This document shows, one piece after another, positions 44,623 through 54,362 of a stretch of 64,000 bases of DNA. Every line of letters starts with the position of its first letter. Position 1 is the stretch's first letter. The stretch spans positions 558,001 to 622,000 of the forward strand of contig JALHQN010000001.1 of the NCBI GenBank assembly GCA_022841915.1, given 5' to 3'. The notes under the pieces were generated by a model that saw only the letters and a program-made list of their open reading frames with translations, did not search any database and was not told the origin of the DNA. Position numbers and translations under genes: made by a program. The stretch is from Burkholderiales bacterium. Lineage in GTDB: Bacteria; Pseudomonadota; Gammaproteobacteria; Burkholderiales; WYBJ01.

Positions 44623-46161
44623 TCATTCGGCCCCGCGCCGGGTGAACTGCTTGACTCGGAATCCGAGCAGCCAGAGCACTAGAAAGTAAGCTGCGGCGCC
44701 TGCGATCACGACAATTGCAAGCCTGACCATGCGCTGCACACCGGAAGCATCGAGCCACCATTGCGCATCAGCGGCGGCTGCCCAGAGCACCGCGCACATC
44801 CCCAGGACAGCCGTCGACAGACGCGCGAAGAAAGCAAACCAGCCAGGCTCGGGCTGAAAAATGCCCGCTCGCCGCAATCCTCGGTAGAGCAAAGCGGCGT
44901 TCAGACACCCCCCCAGGCCGATCGCCAGTGCCAGCCCCGCATGCTTCAATGGCCAGATGAACGCGAGATTCATCAGCTGGGTGGCCCCCAAGGTGACGAT
45001 CGCGATCTTCACGGGTGTTCTGATGTTCTGCCGAGCATAGAACCCGGGGGCCAGAATCTTGACCAGGATGATGCCGACCAGACCGACGCTATAGGCGACC
45101 ACGGCGTTGCGCGTCATCATCACGTCGTGCGCCTGGAACTGGCCATGCATGAACAGCGTCGCCACCAGCGGCACGGCCAGAAGGGCGAGCGCAGCAGCGG
45201 CAGGCAATGCCAGCAGGAAGGTCACGCGCAAGCCCCAGTCGAGCAACCTCGAGTATTCCTCGGTCGATGCATTGGCATGATGCTTGGCTAGGCTGGGCAG
45301 CAGAATCGTGCCCAGGGCCGCACCCAGCATGCCGCTGGGAAACTCCATCAGACGATCGGCGTAATACAGCCACGACACACTGCCGGTCACCAGAAACGAG
45401 GCGAACACGACGTTGATGAGCAGGCTGATCTGGGCGATCGAGACGCCGAAGGCTGCGGGCGCCATCAGACGCAGGATGCGCCAGACCCCTTCGTCGCGCA
45501 GATTCAGCCTGAAGCGCGGCAACATTCCGATGCGAGCGAGAAACGGCAGCTGGAAAGCCAGCTGCGCGACGCCGCCCACGAAAACCGCCCAGGCCAGGGC
45601 CATCACTGGCGGCGAAAAATACGGTGCCAGGTACAGGCCGAAGACGATGAAGCTCACATTCAGAAATACCGGCGTGAAAGCAGGCACGGAGAAGCGACTG
45701 TACGTATTGAGAATGCCCCCGGCGAGCGAGGTCAGCGAAATGAACAGGATGTAGGGAAAGATGATCCGGAGCATCTCGACGGTGAGCGCCTGCTTCTCCG
45801 GGCTGCCGGCGAACCCGGGCGCGGTCACGTAGATGACGACTGGCGCCGCCAGCATGCCGATCGCGGTGACCACGACCAGGGCGAGAAACAGCAAGGTGGC
45901 GACGTGGTCGACGAGTTGTCGGGTGGCCTCCTGACCCCGCTGGTTCTTGTACTGCGCCAATACGGGAACGAAGGCCTGGGAAAAGGCCCCTTCGGCGAAC
46001 AGCCGGCGCAGCAGGTTCGGGATTTTGAAGGCGACGAAGAACGCGTCCGTGACCATCCCGGCCCCGAAGGCTCGCGCGATGACGACATCGCGGGCGAACC
46101 CGAGAATTCGCGACAGCAGGGTCATGCTGCTGACTGTGGCCAGCACCTTCAGCAGATTCAA
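44623..46161 (-). CDS. murJ: Lipid II flippase MurJ
   Basis: A 512-residue, roughly 14-helix inner-membrane protein that flips lipid II. It starts [33 protein letters not shown] (key part [14 protein letters not shown]) and carries [20 protein letters not shown] and [10 protein letters not shown]. The start is taken as the TTG at 46161, with AAGGAG six bases upstream, because it gives the family length (511 in E. coli) and N-terminus; an upstream frame to 46215 is open. First gene of the five-gene operon, divergent from rpsT. Confidence 0.95.
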   Translation of the reverse strand: MNLLKVLATVSSMTLLSRILGFARDVVIARAFGAGMVTDAFFVAFKIPNLLRRLFAEGAFSQAFVPVLAQYKNQRGQEATRQLVDHVATLLFLALVVVTAIGMLAAPVVIYVTAPGFAGSPEKQALTVEMLRIIFPYILFISLTSLAGGILNTYSRFSVPAFTPVFLNVSFIVFGLYLAPYFSPPVMALAWAVFVGGVAQLAFQLPFLARIGMLPRFRLNLRDEGVWRILRLMAPAAFGVSIAQISLLINVVFASFLVTGSVSWLYYADRLMEFPSGMLGAALGTILLPSLAKHHANASTEEYSRLLDWGLRVTFLLALPAAAALALLAVPLVATLFMHGQFQAHDVMMTRNAVVAYSVGLVGIILVKILAPGFYARQNIRTPVKIAIVTLGATQLMNLAFIWPLKHAGLALAIGLGGCLNAALLYRGLRRAGIFQPEPGWFAFFARLSTAVLGMCAVLWAAAADAQWWLDASGVQRMVRLAIVVIAGAAAYFLVLWLLGFRVKQFTRRGAE

Positions 46162-46323
46162 TGACCACTCCTTCGAGGTATTTCGCAGCTCATGCGGCAA
46201 TGCATCATGCCGCACCGCCAGGCAATCTGCCTCCCCTTCTTTCGAAGGGCGTCTTGCACCTTGTCAAAGGCGGCCAACAACCGTATGATTTCACCCTTTT
46301 TTCCGCTTTCCCTCGAGGATTCC

Positions 46324-46587
46324 ATGGCAAACATCAAATCAGCACAGAAGCGCGCTCGGCAAAGCGAAGCTCTCAGAGAGCACAACGCCAGCCTGCGCTC
46401 GCGGATGCGCACAGCAATCAAGCGCGTTCGCAAGGCCATCTCCGACGGCGACAAGGGCGCTGCGCAGACCGCGTTGATCTCGGCCCACAGCATGCTCGAC
46501 TCGACCGCCGGCAAGCGCATCGTGCACAAGAACATGGCAGCGCGTAACAAGAGCCGGCTCTCGGCCGCAGTCAAGGCGATGGCCTGA
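46324..46587 (+). CDS. rpsT: 30S ribosomal protein S20
   Basis: An 87-residue basic protein: [20 protein letters not shown], then [14 protein letters not shown] and [24 protein letters not shown]. Matches S20, which binds 16S rRNA early in assembly. GAGG precedes the ATG at 46324. It is divergent from murJ, the usual arrangement, with about 160 bases between for both promoters. Confidence 0.97.
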   Translation: MANIKSAQKRARQSEALREHNASLRSRMRTAIKRVRKAISDGDKGAAQTALISAHSMLDSTAGKRIVHKNMAARNKSRLSAAVKAMA

Positions 46588-46602
46588 TTCGGGCACTTTG
46601 CT

Positions 46603-46971
46603 TCAGCTCGAACGTTGCGGTGCCGGCTCCGCAGCACGCCGCTCGTTGTTGTCAGTGACCGCACCCACAGAATTCGGATCCCGACCCGGCCGCATCGTTA
46701 GTTCATTGTCATGGGCAAAGTCCAGCAGGAACTTGAAGGCCGAGGGATCCAGACTCTCCAGCTTCCTATCCACGACGACGCATGTCAGTCCGTCGGCGAT
46801 AACCGGCTTCAGGTAGGGCGAATACGAAAGATGTCTGTCCTCGCCGAATATCGACATCATCCCGCATAAACGTTCGGCCCAGTCGCTCGGCCGAAACGTC
46901 CGCCCCGACTGCGTCATGCCGACAATGACAATTTCGGGGGCGACAGCGCCCGGCCGCGCTTCTTGAGTCAT
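46603..46971 (-). CDS. DUF3579 family protein
   Basis: A 122-residue protein: IVIVGMTQSGRTFRPSDWAERLCGMMSIFG (core SGRTFRPSDWAERL), DRHLSYSPYLKPVIADGLTCVVVDRKLE and FKFLLDFAHDNEL. It belongs to the mostly betaproteobacterial DUF3579 family, function unknown. It is convergent with rpsT (15 bases apart) and upstream of, but opposite to, argD. Confidence 0.85.
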   Translation of the reverse strand: MTQEARPGAVAPEIVIVGMTQSGRTFRPSDWAERLCGMMSIFGEDRHLSYSPYLKPVIADGLTCVVVDRKLESLDPSAFKFLLDFAHDNELTMRPGRDPNSVGAVTDNNERRAAEPAPQRSS

Positions 46972-47490
46972 GCGTCGATTCTAGCAGACAGCACCCGCCC
47001 GCTTGGCCGCCGTCTCGTCGTGCGATATGCGTCTGGCAAATCGCCCTGCCAGTTTCACCTCCACGCGCCCTGACCAGCCGGCATCTAGGGCAGCCTCGAC
47101 GCCGAACGCTTCCTGCTGCGCACCCTTGACGGAAGCCTCGGCGCGCGCGCACCGCATCAACACTCGCCTGCCGCAAAGACCGACGGTCGAATCGAGCGCT
47201 AGCGAAGACGCCGTTCAGTCTGTCGCCCTTGAGCCGATTGCGCCGGATTCTCCGTGCAGCCGCCGAGACGAACATCCCGACTCCGGCAAAGCGCTCCACT
47301 TCCCGACGACACCTGACGACTGACCACGAGGTGTGTGGCCGGCCTGCGCGCGGCAATCCAGGCGGTAGCGCAGAAACAGAACGAGCCCGTTGCCGCCCTG
47401 GCGTTTCTCCTTCGGGCCCCCACCCTTGCGCATGGCGGTCGATTCGGCTAAATGTAGAGGTTTTCCCATTCACTCACCACGGGTTCGGCC
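46972..47490. other. Divergent intergenic region, no gene supported
   Basis: 519 bases between DUF3579 and argD. Short open frames on the minus strand around 46981-47163 and 47199-47423 have no recognisable domain or ribosome site. The region must carry the arg promoter, but I cannot point to hexamers or an operator with confidence. Confidence 0.5.
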
Positions 47491-48684
47491 ATGTCCCACG
47501 TCATGAGCACCTATGCACGGCAACCGCTCGCTTTCACGCGGGGCGAAGGCGTCTTCTTAATCGATGCGGCAGGCAAGCGCTACCTGGATGCCCTCGCCGG
47601 CGTGGCAGTGATCAGCATTGGCCATTGCCATCCGAAGCTCGCCAAGGCGATCTCGGATCAAGCGCACAGCCTGATCCACACCTCGAACATATTCAACATC
47701 ACGCTGCAGGAGAAGCTCGCCGATCGCCTGTGCGAGGTGTCCGGGATGGACAACGTGTTCTTCTGCAATTCCGGTTGCGAGGCCAACGAAGCGGCCATCA
47801 AGCTTGCACGGCTGCACGGGCACAAGAAAGGCATCGAGGTGCCGACCATCATCGTCACCGAGAAGAGCTTCCATGGTCGGACGATGGCCACGTTGACCGC
47901 GACCGGTAGCCGGAAGGTTCAAGCGGGGTTCGAGCCGCTCCTCGCGGGTTTTGCCCGTGTCCCGTATGACGATCTCACGGCCGTGCGTCAGGTGGCCGCG
48001 AACAACAAGGACGTCGTGGCGATCCTGGTCGAGCCGATCACCGGCGAAGGCGGCATTCACATTCCCGCCGAAAACTACCTGAGCGAATTGCGGGCCATCT
48101 GCGATCAGAACGGATGGCTCTTGATGCTCGACGAGGTGCAGACCGGCATGGGCCGCACGGGCAAGTGGTTCGGCCATCAGCACAGCGGCGTGCGCCCCGA
48201 TGTCATGACGCTTGCGAAAGGCCTGGGTGGCGGCATGCCGATCGGAGCCTGCCTCGCATCGGGGCCGGCAGCCAGCCTGTTCCAGCCCGGAAAACACGGC
48301 TCCACCTTCGGCGGCAACCTGCTCGCTTGCGCAGCCGCGCTGGCGGTGCTCGACGTGCTGCAAGAAGAGAAGCTGGTCGAGAACGCGACCAGCACCGGCG
48401 AGTACCTCATGAGCCGTTTGCGCAGCGAGTTCACCGGCGTACCCGGCGTGACGCAGATCCGAGGACGCGGGCTCATGATCGGCATCGAGCTCGATCGCAA
48501 CTGCGGCGAACTCGTCCCCATGGCGCTGGAACGCGGCCTGATCATCAATGTGACGGCGGACAACGTGGTCCGTCTGGTGCCGCCGCTGTCGTTTAGCGTT
48601 GAGCATGCGGATCTGCTCGGCTCGATCCTCGTCCCGCTGATTCGCGATTTTCTATCGAGTGCCCCCGCGCGCTCGGCAGCCTAA
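47491..48684 (+). CDS. argD: Acetylornithine aminotransferase
   Basis: A PLP-dependent class III aminotransferase of 397 residues acting in arginine (and probably lysine) biosynthesis. Motifs: NSGCEANEAAIKLAR, SFHGRTMATLTATG, EPITGEGGI, LMLDEVQTGMGRTG, the PLP lysine in MTLAKGLGGG, and HGSTFGGNLLACAAALAVL. An ATG five codons downstream is an alternative start. argF follows 4 bases later; argG is third in the block. Confidence 0.96.
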   Translation: MSHVMSTYARQPLAFTRGEGVFLIDAAGKRYLDALAGVAVISIGHCHPKLAKAISDQAHSLIHTSNIFNITLQEKLADRLCEVSGMDNVFFCNSGCEANEAAIKLARLHGHKKGIEVPTIIVTEKSFHGRTMATLTATGSRKVQAGFEPLLAGFARVPYDDLTAVRQVAANNKDVVAILVEPITGEGGIHIPAENYLSELRAICDQNGWLLMLDEVQTGMGRTGKWFGHQHSGVRPDVMTLAKGLGGGMPIGACLASGPAASLFQPGKHGSTFGGNLLACAAALAVLDVLQEEKLVENATSTGEYLMSRLRSEFTGVPGVTQIRGRGLMIGIELDRNCGELVPMALERGLIINVTADNVVRLVPPLSFSVEHADLLGSILVPLIRDFLSSAPARSAA

Positions 48685-48688
48685 GGCC

Positions 48689-49615
48689 ATGACTTCGTCC
48701 GTGAGGCATTTTCTCCAGTTCAACGACTTCTCGCGCCCCGAGATCGAGCATCTCTTTCGCCGCGCAAGCTGGATCAAGCAGCGCTTCAAGCGCTACGATC
48801 CCTACCGCCCCCTGTCGGACCGAACGCTCGCGATGGTGTTCGAGAAGCACTCGACGCGCACGCGAGTTTCGTTCGAGGCCGGCATGATGCAACTGGGAGG
48901 GCATGCGATCAACCTGGCTACTCGCGACACCCAACTCGGCCGCGGCGAACCCATCGAGGACGTCGCACGCGTCATCACGCGCATGGTCGACATCGTCATG
49001 ATCCGCACCTTCGAGCAGGCGATCATCGAGCGTTTCGCGGAGAATTCGCGCGTACCGGTGATCAACGGACTCACCGACGAATTCCATCCTTGCCAGATCC
49101 TGGGCGACATCTTCACGTACATCGAACACCGAGGGCCCATCAGCGGGCGCACGATCGCCTGGGTCGGAGATTCGAACAACGTGTGCAATACCTGGCTGCA
49201 GGCCGCATGCCTGCTGGACTTCAAACTGCACGTGGCGTCCCCTCCTGGATACGAAATCGAAACCACCCGCGCCGACGCAGCAGGCGATCACCTGGCCCGG
49301 TTCGCAGATCCTCACGATGCGGTGCGGGGTGCCGATCTGGTGACGACGGACGTATGGACCAGCATGGGCTTCGAAGAGGAAACCGAGGAACGCAAGCATG
49401 ACTTCGCCGATTTCCGCGTCGATGCGGAAATGATGGCGCTAGCCAAGCCGACTGCGCTATTCATGCACTGCCTGCCGGCGCACAGGGGCGAAGAAGTCAC
49501 CGCAGAGGTGATCGACGGTCCGAACAGCGTCGTTTGGGATGAGGCCGAAAATCGTTTGCACACGCAGAAGGCGCTGCTGGAGTTTCTCCTGCTGGGGCAG
49601 GTCGATCCGGCATGA
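48689..49615 (+). CDS. argF: Ornithine carbamoyltransferase
   Basis: Condenses ornithine and carbamoyl phosphate to citrulline. 308 residues with the carbamoyl-phosphate loop STRTRVSFE, the ornithine-side motifs DEFHPCQILGD and GDSNNVCNTW, and HCLPAHRGEEV at the active site. The start at 48689, 4 bases after argD, is chosen over an in-frame start inside argD. Clearly cotranscribed with argD. Confidence 0.97.
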   Translation: MTSSVRHFLQFNDFSRPEIEHLFRRASWIKQRFKRYDPYRPLSDRTLAMVFEKHSTRTRVSFEAGMMQLGGHAINLATRDTQLGRGEPIEDVARVITRMVDIVMIRTFEQAIIERFAENSRVPVINGLTDEFHPCQILGDIFTYIEHRGPISGRTIAWVGDSNNVCNTWLQAACLLDFKLHVASPPGYEIETTRADAAGDHLARFADPHDAVRGADLVTTDVWTSMGFEEETEERKHDFADFRVDAEMMALAKPTALFMHCLPAHRGEEVTAEVIDGPNSVVWDEAENRLHTQKALLEFLLLGQVDPA

Positions 49616-49790
49616 ACCTAGCCCTCGAACTCACATGCGCGCCATGCTGAAAGCTGGCTTTGACGCGCCACGCGAACACCCCATCTGACGCGCGCATACC
49701 GACGATCGCCCGTACTGCCGCTACGCAATCATCTCTTGCCACGCGTGACAATCACGCAACGCAGCTGACAATACTCGACAGGGAATGGAT

Positions 49791-51026
49791 ATGGCTCAGA
49801 AGAAAGTAAAGAAGGTCGTGCTCGCCTATTCGGGCGGACTCGATACCTCGGTGATCCTCAAGTGGCTGCAGGATGAGTATCAGTGCGAAGTGGTCACCTT
49901 CACGGCCGACATCGGGCAAGGAGAGGAAGTCGCGCCGGCGCGCCGCAAGGCCAAGCAGTTGGGCGTCAAGCAAATCTTCATCGAGGACCTGCGCGAAGAG
50001 TTCGTGCGTGATTTCGTGTTCCCGATGTTTCGCGCGAACGCAGTCTACGAGGGCGAATATCTTCTCGGCACCTCGATCGCCCGTCCGCTGATCGCCAAGC
50101 GCCTGGTCGAAATCGCTCGGGCGACCGGTGCCGACGCGATCTCCCACGGAGCGACGGGCAAGGGCAACGATCAGGTGCGCTTCGAACTGGGCGCCTACGC
50201 ACTGATGCCGGATGTTCGTGTCATCGCACCTTGGCGCGAATGGGACCTGCTCTCGCGCGACAAGCTGCTCGCCTACGCCGACCAGCACGGCATCCCGGTC
50301 GATTTCAAGAAGCGTCGCGGCGGCGGCGCCCCGTATTCGATGGACGCCAATCTGCTGCATATCTCCTACGAAGGCGGCATACTCGAAGATCCGGACTTCG
50401 AACCGGAAGAATCGATGTGGCGCATCACCGTATCGCCCCAGAAGGCGCCCAGCAAGCCGGAGTACGTCGATCTCGAATACCGTGGCGGCGACATCGTCGC
50501 CGTCAACGGCAAGAAGCTCAGTGCAGCCAAGGTGCTCGAGACGCTCAACCGCATCGGCGGGCGCCACGGTGTCGGTCGACTGGATATGGTCGAGAACCGC
50601 TACGTCGGCATGAAGTCCCGCGGCTGCTACGAGACGCCCGGCGGCACCATCATGCTGCGCGCCCATCGCGCCATGGAATCGATCACCCTGGATCGCGAGG
50701 TGCTCTCGCTCAAAGACGATCTCATGCCCCGCTATGCGCGCCTCGTGTACAACGGCTACTGGTTCAGCCCCGAGCGCCGCCTGCTGCAAGGCCTCATCGA
50801 CGAATCGCAGAAGGCCGTCAATGGCCATGTGCGGGTGAAGCTCTACAAGGGGACGGTGCTGGTCACGGGACGGCGCTCCGAAACCGATTCGCTGTTCGAT
50901 CCGCGCATCGCCACTTTCGACGACGACAAGGGCGCATACAATCAGGCGGACGCCGAAGGCTTCATTCGCCTCAATGCGCTGCGACTGCGGATCGAAGCGA
51001 ATCTGCGCAAGAAGCGTCGCCGCTAG
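49791..51026 (+). CDS. argG: Argininosuccinate synthase
   Basis: Joins citrulline and aspartate using ATP. 411 residues: the ATP pyrophosphatase loop AYSGGLDTS near the N-terminus, [26 protein letters not shown] and [22 protein letters not shown] (key part [11 protein letters not shown]). The ATG at 49791 has AGGGA six bases upstream; an ATG two codons earlier lies inside that site. It is separated from argF by 175 bases that may hold its own promoter. Confidence 0.97.
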   Translation: MAQKKVKKVVLAYSGGLDTSVILKWLQDEYQCEVVTFTADIGQGEEVAPARRKAKQLGVKQIFIEDLREEFVRDFVFPMFRANAVYEGEYLLGTSIARPLIAKRLVEIARATGADAISHGATGKGNDQVRFELGAYALMPDVRVIAPWREWDLLSRDKLLAYADQHGIPVDFKKRRGGGAPYSMDANLLHISYEGGILEDPDFEPEESMWRITVSPQKAPSKPEYVDLEYRGGDIVAVNGKKLSAAKVLETLNRIGGRHGVGRLDMVENRYVGMKSRGCYETPGGTIMLRAHRAMESITLDREVLSLKDDLMPRYARLVYNGYWFSPERRLLQGLIDESQKAVNGHVRVKLYKGTVLVTGRRSETDSLFDPRIATFDDDKGAYNQADAEGFIRLNALRLRIEANLRKKRRR

Positions 51027-51065
51027 TCATCCGACGGTCTCGCGTCGACAGCGATCGGAACGATC

Positions 51066-51644
51066 ATGACCACGATCGCCGTGGTGAAGAAGAACGGCTA
51101 CGCGGCCATCGCCGCCGACACCTTGACCAAGTGGGGTTCAGGCAAGGAGTCTGCGGCCTACATCGCGAACAGCGACAAGATCGTGAAGGTCGGCTCGACC
51201 TTTCTCGCCGGATCCGGCTCGGCCACCTTCAAGATCATCCTGCGCGACTACTTCTCACGGCCTCGCGTAGCGCCGAAGTTCGATGACCCCCTGTCGATCT
51301 TCCGTACTTGGCAGCGGCTGCATGCGGTGCTCAAGGACGAGTACTTCCTGCTCACCGGAAACGACAAGGACGATACGCTCGAGTCGTCGCGCTTCGACGT
51401 TCTTCTCGCCAATCCTCGCGGAATCTTCGGCATCGGCGCTCATCGAACCGTGCAGGAGTATTCGAAGTTCTACGCGATCGGCAGCGGCACGGATCTCGCT
51501 CTCGGCGCGCTCTACGCCACCTACGACGACCCTGGCCGCGACGCGCTGTCCCTGGCCCGGCTCGCTGTCGTGACAGCCGCGGAGTTCGACGATGCGACCG
51601 GCTTGCCGGTCACCGCGAACAAAGTAAAACTCGCCGCAACTTAG
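51066..51644 (+). CDS. Betaproteobacterial proteasome homologue (BPH), Ntn-hydrolase peptidase-like
   Basis: A 192-residue proteasome-fold protein related to HslV and Anbu. After Met removal the N-terminal residue would be Thr1 (TTIAVV), the nucleophile of the family. Asp17 ([11 protein letters not shown]) and Lys37 (NSDKIVKVG) sit in the positions of the proteasomal Asp17/Lys33 pair. The remainder ([45 protein letters not shown]) matches the HslV/BPH fold, where GSG is conserved. No HslU-type ATPase is adjacent. It sits 39 bases after argG and 19 bases before yajQ, all on one strand. Confidence 0.85.
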   Translation: MTTIAVVKKNGYAAIAADTLTKWGSGKESAAYIANSDKIVKVGSTFLAGSGSATFKIILRDYFSRPRVAPKFDDPLSIFRTWQRLHAVLKDEYFLLTGNDKDDTLESSRFDVLLANPRGIFGIGAHRTVQEYSKFYAIGSGTDLALGALYATYDDPGRDALSLARLAVVTAAEFDDATGLPVTANKVKLAAT

Positions 51645-51663
51645 CCCCCTGAGGAGCCATGCC

Positions 51664-52149
51664 ATGCCTTCGTTCGATATCGTCTCGGAAGTAGATCAGG
51701 TCGAAGTGCGAAACGCCGTCGATCAATGCAACAAGGAGGTGACCAATCGATTCGACTTCAAGGGCTCGGATTCACGCGTGGAAATCGGCGACAAGATACT
51801 GACGGTGTTCGCCGACGACGAGTTCAAGCTGGGACAGGTCCGTGACGTACTGACCGGCAAGCTCAGCAAGCGCGGCGTGGACATCCGTTGCCTCGAAACA
51901 GGCGACTCTGAAAAAATATCCGGCAACAAGATGAAGCAGGCCGTCACGGTACGAGCAGGTATCGAGCAGGACCTCGGCAAGAAGATCATCCGGATGGTGA
52001 AGGACAGCAAGCTCAAGGCGCAGGCAAGCATCCAGGCCGACACCGTGCGCGTCTCGAGCAGCAAGAAGGACACGCTGCAAGAGGTCATGCAGCTGATACG
52101 CAAATCCGTGACCGACTTTCCTCTCCAGTTCAAAAACTTTCGCGACTAG
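51664..52149 (+). CDS. yajQ: YajQ family nucleotide-binding protein
   Basis: A 161-residue protein: [55 protein letters not shown] and a C-terminus [18 protein letters not shown]. It has the two ferredoxin-like lobes of YajQ, members of which bind c-di-GMP or nucleotides. GAGGAG lies upstream. It is the last gene in the argG-BPH-yajQ run; a 9-bp stem-loop follows 25 bases after the stop. Confidence 0.95.
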   Translation: MPSFDIVSEVDQVEVRNAVDQCNKEVTNRFDFKGSDSRVEIGDKILTVFADDEFKLGQVRDVLTGKLSKRGVDIRCLETGDSEKISGNKMKQAVTVRAGIEQDLGKKIIRMVKDSKLKAQASIQADTVRVSSSKKDTLQEVMQLIRKSVTDFPLQFKNFRD

Positions 52150-52507
52150 CTTCCCGAGTCGCAGATGCGTTTCCGATTCGGCGATCCCGCCGAATCGCCT
52201 GATGAGTGGCACAAGCGCCGCTGTCGATGCCAGAAGCGAGGCGAACCCAGTCGGACCGGACATCGGGCGAGGATTCGCAAGAACCGCCTGGCCCCGACCC
52301 CGACCGGAATTTTTGCGGTGCGTTTTCGCCCCGAACGCTGGCTCCAGGCGCCATAGCAATCGACTTACGTGCGGACGCATGTCGGCTCGCTTTACACCTG
52401 CACGCCCGTCTCGCGCAGGAATCTTTGATTTTTCTCACGATTGATGCTGGGCATCGATTCTGCTTGAGCAAGCGCTTTCAGTCAGTACGCGCCCGTGCCG
52501 CTCAACG
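52150..52507. other. Intergenic region with a stem-loop after yajQ
   Basis: 358 bases with no gene seen. At 52174-52197 CGATTCGGC and GCCGAATCG form a perfect 9-bp stem with a 6-base loop, 25 bases after the yajQ stop. It lacks a T-run, so it is only a possible terminator. Confidence 0.5.
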
Positions 52508-53470
52508 ATGCCTTACCCCGCAATATTCCTAGCCTTGCGCAACCCGGCGATCCTCGTCCTTGCAGCGCTCATGTCGACTGCCGCTGCGTCCGCGCCGCTA
52601 TTGATCGAGCGTAACGCGAGCCAAGTCTCGATGTCAGCCGAGGCGCCTCGCCTGAGCGACTCGGAGCTGGTCGATGCGCAAGCCGCGCACATGGACATGG
52701 GGGAGACCACGTCGAATCTCCCATCGACTTCCTCGGGCCCCGTCCAGGCTTGGGGCACCTCCGCAGATGCCCTGAAGGGCTTCGCTTCACCCTCGAGCAC
52801 CAGCCTCGCGTTCGATGCCCTGCGCGGCTTCGTAAACGTGCCTGCAGAGGGATTTGAGGCAAACACCGGGCGCTCTGGACCGCGCCGCCCGACCGGTCGC
52901 CCCGATGACATGGCCTTGATCGTCGCGCCAGAGGCACAGGCCTGGATTCACGACGCCGTGCGCAACATCGTCAATTCCACACTGGAATTGCACGAGCGCG
53001 AAGGCCACACCACCTTCTCAGTGTTGGGACAAGGCAATTTCGGCCTGATGGTCTCGGCAGACCGCTCCGAGGTAGCCTTCGTATCTGGCGAGGATGTGCT
53101 GTTCTCGGCGCACCGCATGCCCTACCCCCAGACGTCGAGCCACGCGGCTGGCGGCTACAGTGACAGGGATCCCTTCGGCGGTTCATCTGGGCCAGGCCCC
53201 GTCCGTGCCCCGACCAATGAAAATCCGCTACAGCAGGTGGTCGAAATCGCCGCCGAAATCAGTACACATCCGATCAGTCTGCTCGTCTACATCATCGTCG
53301 CGATCTACGCGCTGCTGTGGAGCGTCCTCAGCCGCCAGGCAAGAAAGGCGCCGCGCCACGCTCGTTCCCGTTCCCGTTCTCGTTCCCATGCCGCTCCAGC
53401 AGATCAAGCGCCTGCACCGCAGCGCACCGGGCGCAAGCGACGCCGTTTTCGCACACGTCGCGCGGCATAG
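52508..53470 (+). CDS. Unknown single-pass membrane protein with arginine-rich C-terminal tail
   Basis: 320 residues, family not recognised. Visible: an N-terminal signal-like segment (FLALRNPAILVLAALMSTAAASA), a low-complexity Ser/Pro/Gly region, a middle domain (VAPEAQAWIHDAVRNIVNSTLELHEREGHTTFSVL, in part), one transmembrane helix (ISLLVYIIVAIYALLWSVL) near residue 260, and a very basic tail with RSRSRSR and TGRKRRRFRTRRAA. The tail is coded by short CGTTCC-type DNA repeats at about 53361-53388. The stop TAG coincides with the start of a MITE end at 53470, so the last residues may not be ancestral. No Shine-Dalgarno seen. Confidence 0.6.
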   Translation: MPYPAIFLALRNPAILVLAALMSTAAASAPLLIERNASQVSMSAEAPRLSDSELVDAQAAHMDMGETTSNLPSTSSGPVQAWGTSADALKGFASPSSTSLAFDALRGFVNVPAEGFEANTGRSGPRRPTGRPDDMALIVAPEAQAWIHDAVRNIVNSTLELHEREGHTTFSVLGQGNFGLMVSADRSEVAFVSGEDVLFSAHRMPYPQTSSHAAGGYSDRDPFGGSSGPGPVRAPTNENPLQQVVEIAAEISTHPISLLVYIIVAIYALLWSVLSRQARKAPRHARSRSRSRSHAAPADQAPAPQRTGRKRRRFRTRRAA

Positions 53471-53495
53471 TGTCCTGAGCCAGAGATTGCTCGGA
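53470..53495 (+). repeat. Solitary left end of the MITE-like element
   Basis: GTGTCCTGAGCCAGAGATT repeats the left terminus at 5789 with a single difference, and is preceded by TA. I found no matching right end within the next few hundred bases, so this is a decayed or partial copy. Confidence 0.6.
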
Positions 53496-53648
53496 GAATT
53501 TCCCATCACCTCGAGCACCCTCGGGTTGGGAATGCATCGAAATCATCGCCAGGGGCGAGCGGACCTGCGACGAGGCGGCAGCCTGCCTGGCTATCCGCCG
53601 CTTTACGGCGACGGATTCGGCGCTATCTGGGCCGTGGATCTCGAGGCG

Positions 53649-54353
53649 CTAGCGCGCCAACCCCGCAACCCAATGCGCATTGACGCGATCGGCGATCCCA
53701 TGCAGGCGACTCAGCCGTCCCGCGAGGTCCCGCCGGATTTCCTCGGGTCGTTGAACCCCTTGTCCCGAGCTTGCGGCGATCTCGTCCGCACCGGAAACGC
53801 ACCAGGACTCGATCAGCTCGCATGTCATCTCGATGTGGCACTGCATGCCGATATGCTTGCCGACGGCGAACGCCTGGTTTTCGCACAAATCGCTGGCAAG
53901 CAGATGCGTCGCCCCGGCGGGTAGCGAGAAGGTATCCCCATGCCAGTGAAACACCTCGAACGTCGCCTCGGGGCCGAACCAGCGGCGCGCCACGACGCTC
54001 TCGGCAGCACGAACCTCGCCCCATCCGATCTCCTTGCAGTGGTGACGCGTCACGTTCCCACCCATCGCTTTCGCCATGAGCTGTCCTCCCAGGCAATGGC
54101 CGATGACCGGCACATCGGCGCTCACGCACCGCCGGATCAGCTCGCTGATCGGTGCGATCCATGGCAACGGGTCGTTCACGCTCATGGGGCCACCCATCAA
54201 GGCGATACCGCCAAATGGAGAAGGGTCGGAAGGGACAGGCTCTCCGGCATCGATCCTGATCAGCTGCCACGGCCGGCCGCAACGCGAAAGGTATGTGGCA
54301 AAATATCCGGGCCCTTCGGTCGGATGGTGCCTGAATATCGCAACCGGTTTCAT
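53649..54353 (-). CDS. Class I glutamine amidotransferase-like protein
   Basis: A 234-residue stand-alone GATase: GGIALMGGPMSVND, nucleophile Cys87 (VIGHCLGGQLMAKAMGG), WHGDTFSLP, and His173/Glu175 (MQCHIEMT). Such proteins (GMP-synthase-like GATases) include gamma-glutamyl hydrolases, and their substrate is usually unknown. GAGG lies five bases upstream of the ATG at 54353. Its start codon is only 9 bases from that of the divergent protease gene. Confidence 0.88.
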   Translation of the reverse strand: MKPVAIFRHHPTEGPGYFATYLSRCGRPWQLIRIDAGEPVPSDPSPFGGIALMGGPMSVNDPLPWIAPISELIRRCVSADVPVIGHCLGGQLMAKAMGGNVTRHHCKEIGWGEVRAAESVVARRWFGPEATFEVFHWHGDTFSLPAGATHLLASDLCENQAFAVGKHIGMQCHIEMTCELIESWCVSGADEIAASSGQGVQRPEEIRRDLAGRLSRLHGIADRVNAHWVAGLAR

Positions 54354-54362
54354 ACCCGCCTC

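Noticed and set aside
46981-47423. Possible decayed minus-strand genes between DUF3579 and argD
   Set aside because: Fragments read somewhat protein-like but no family, start signal or continuous frame could be supported.
53623-54282. 219-codon minus-strand frame overlapping the amidotransferase
   Set aside because: A frame-shifted shadow; the catalytic GHCLGG and CHIE motifs are in the other frame.
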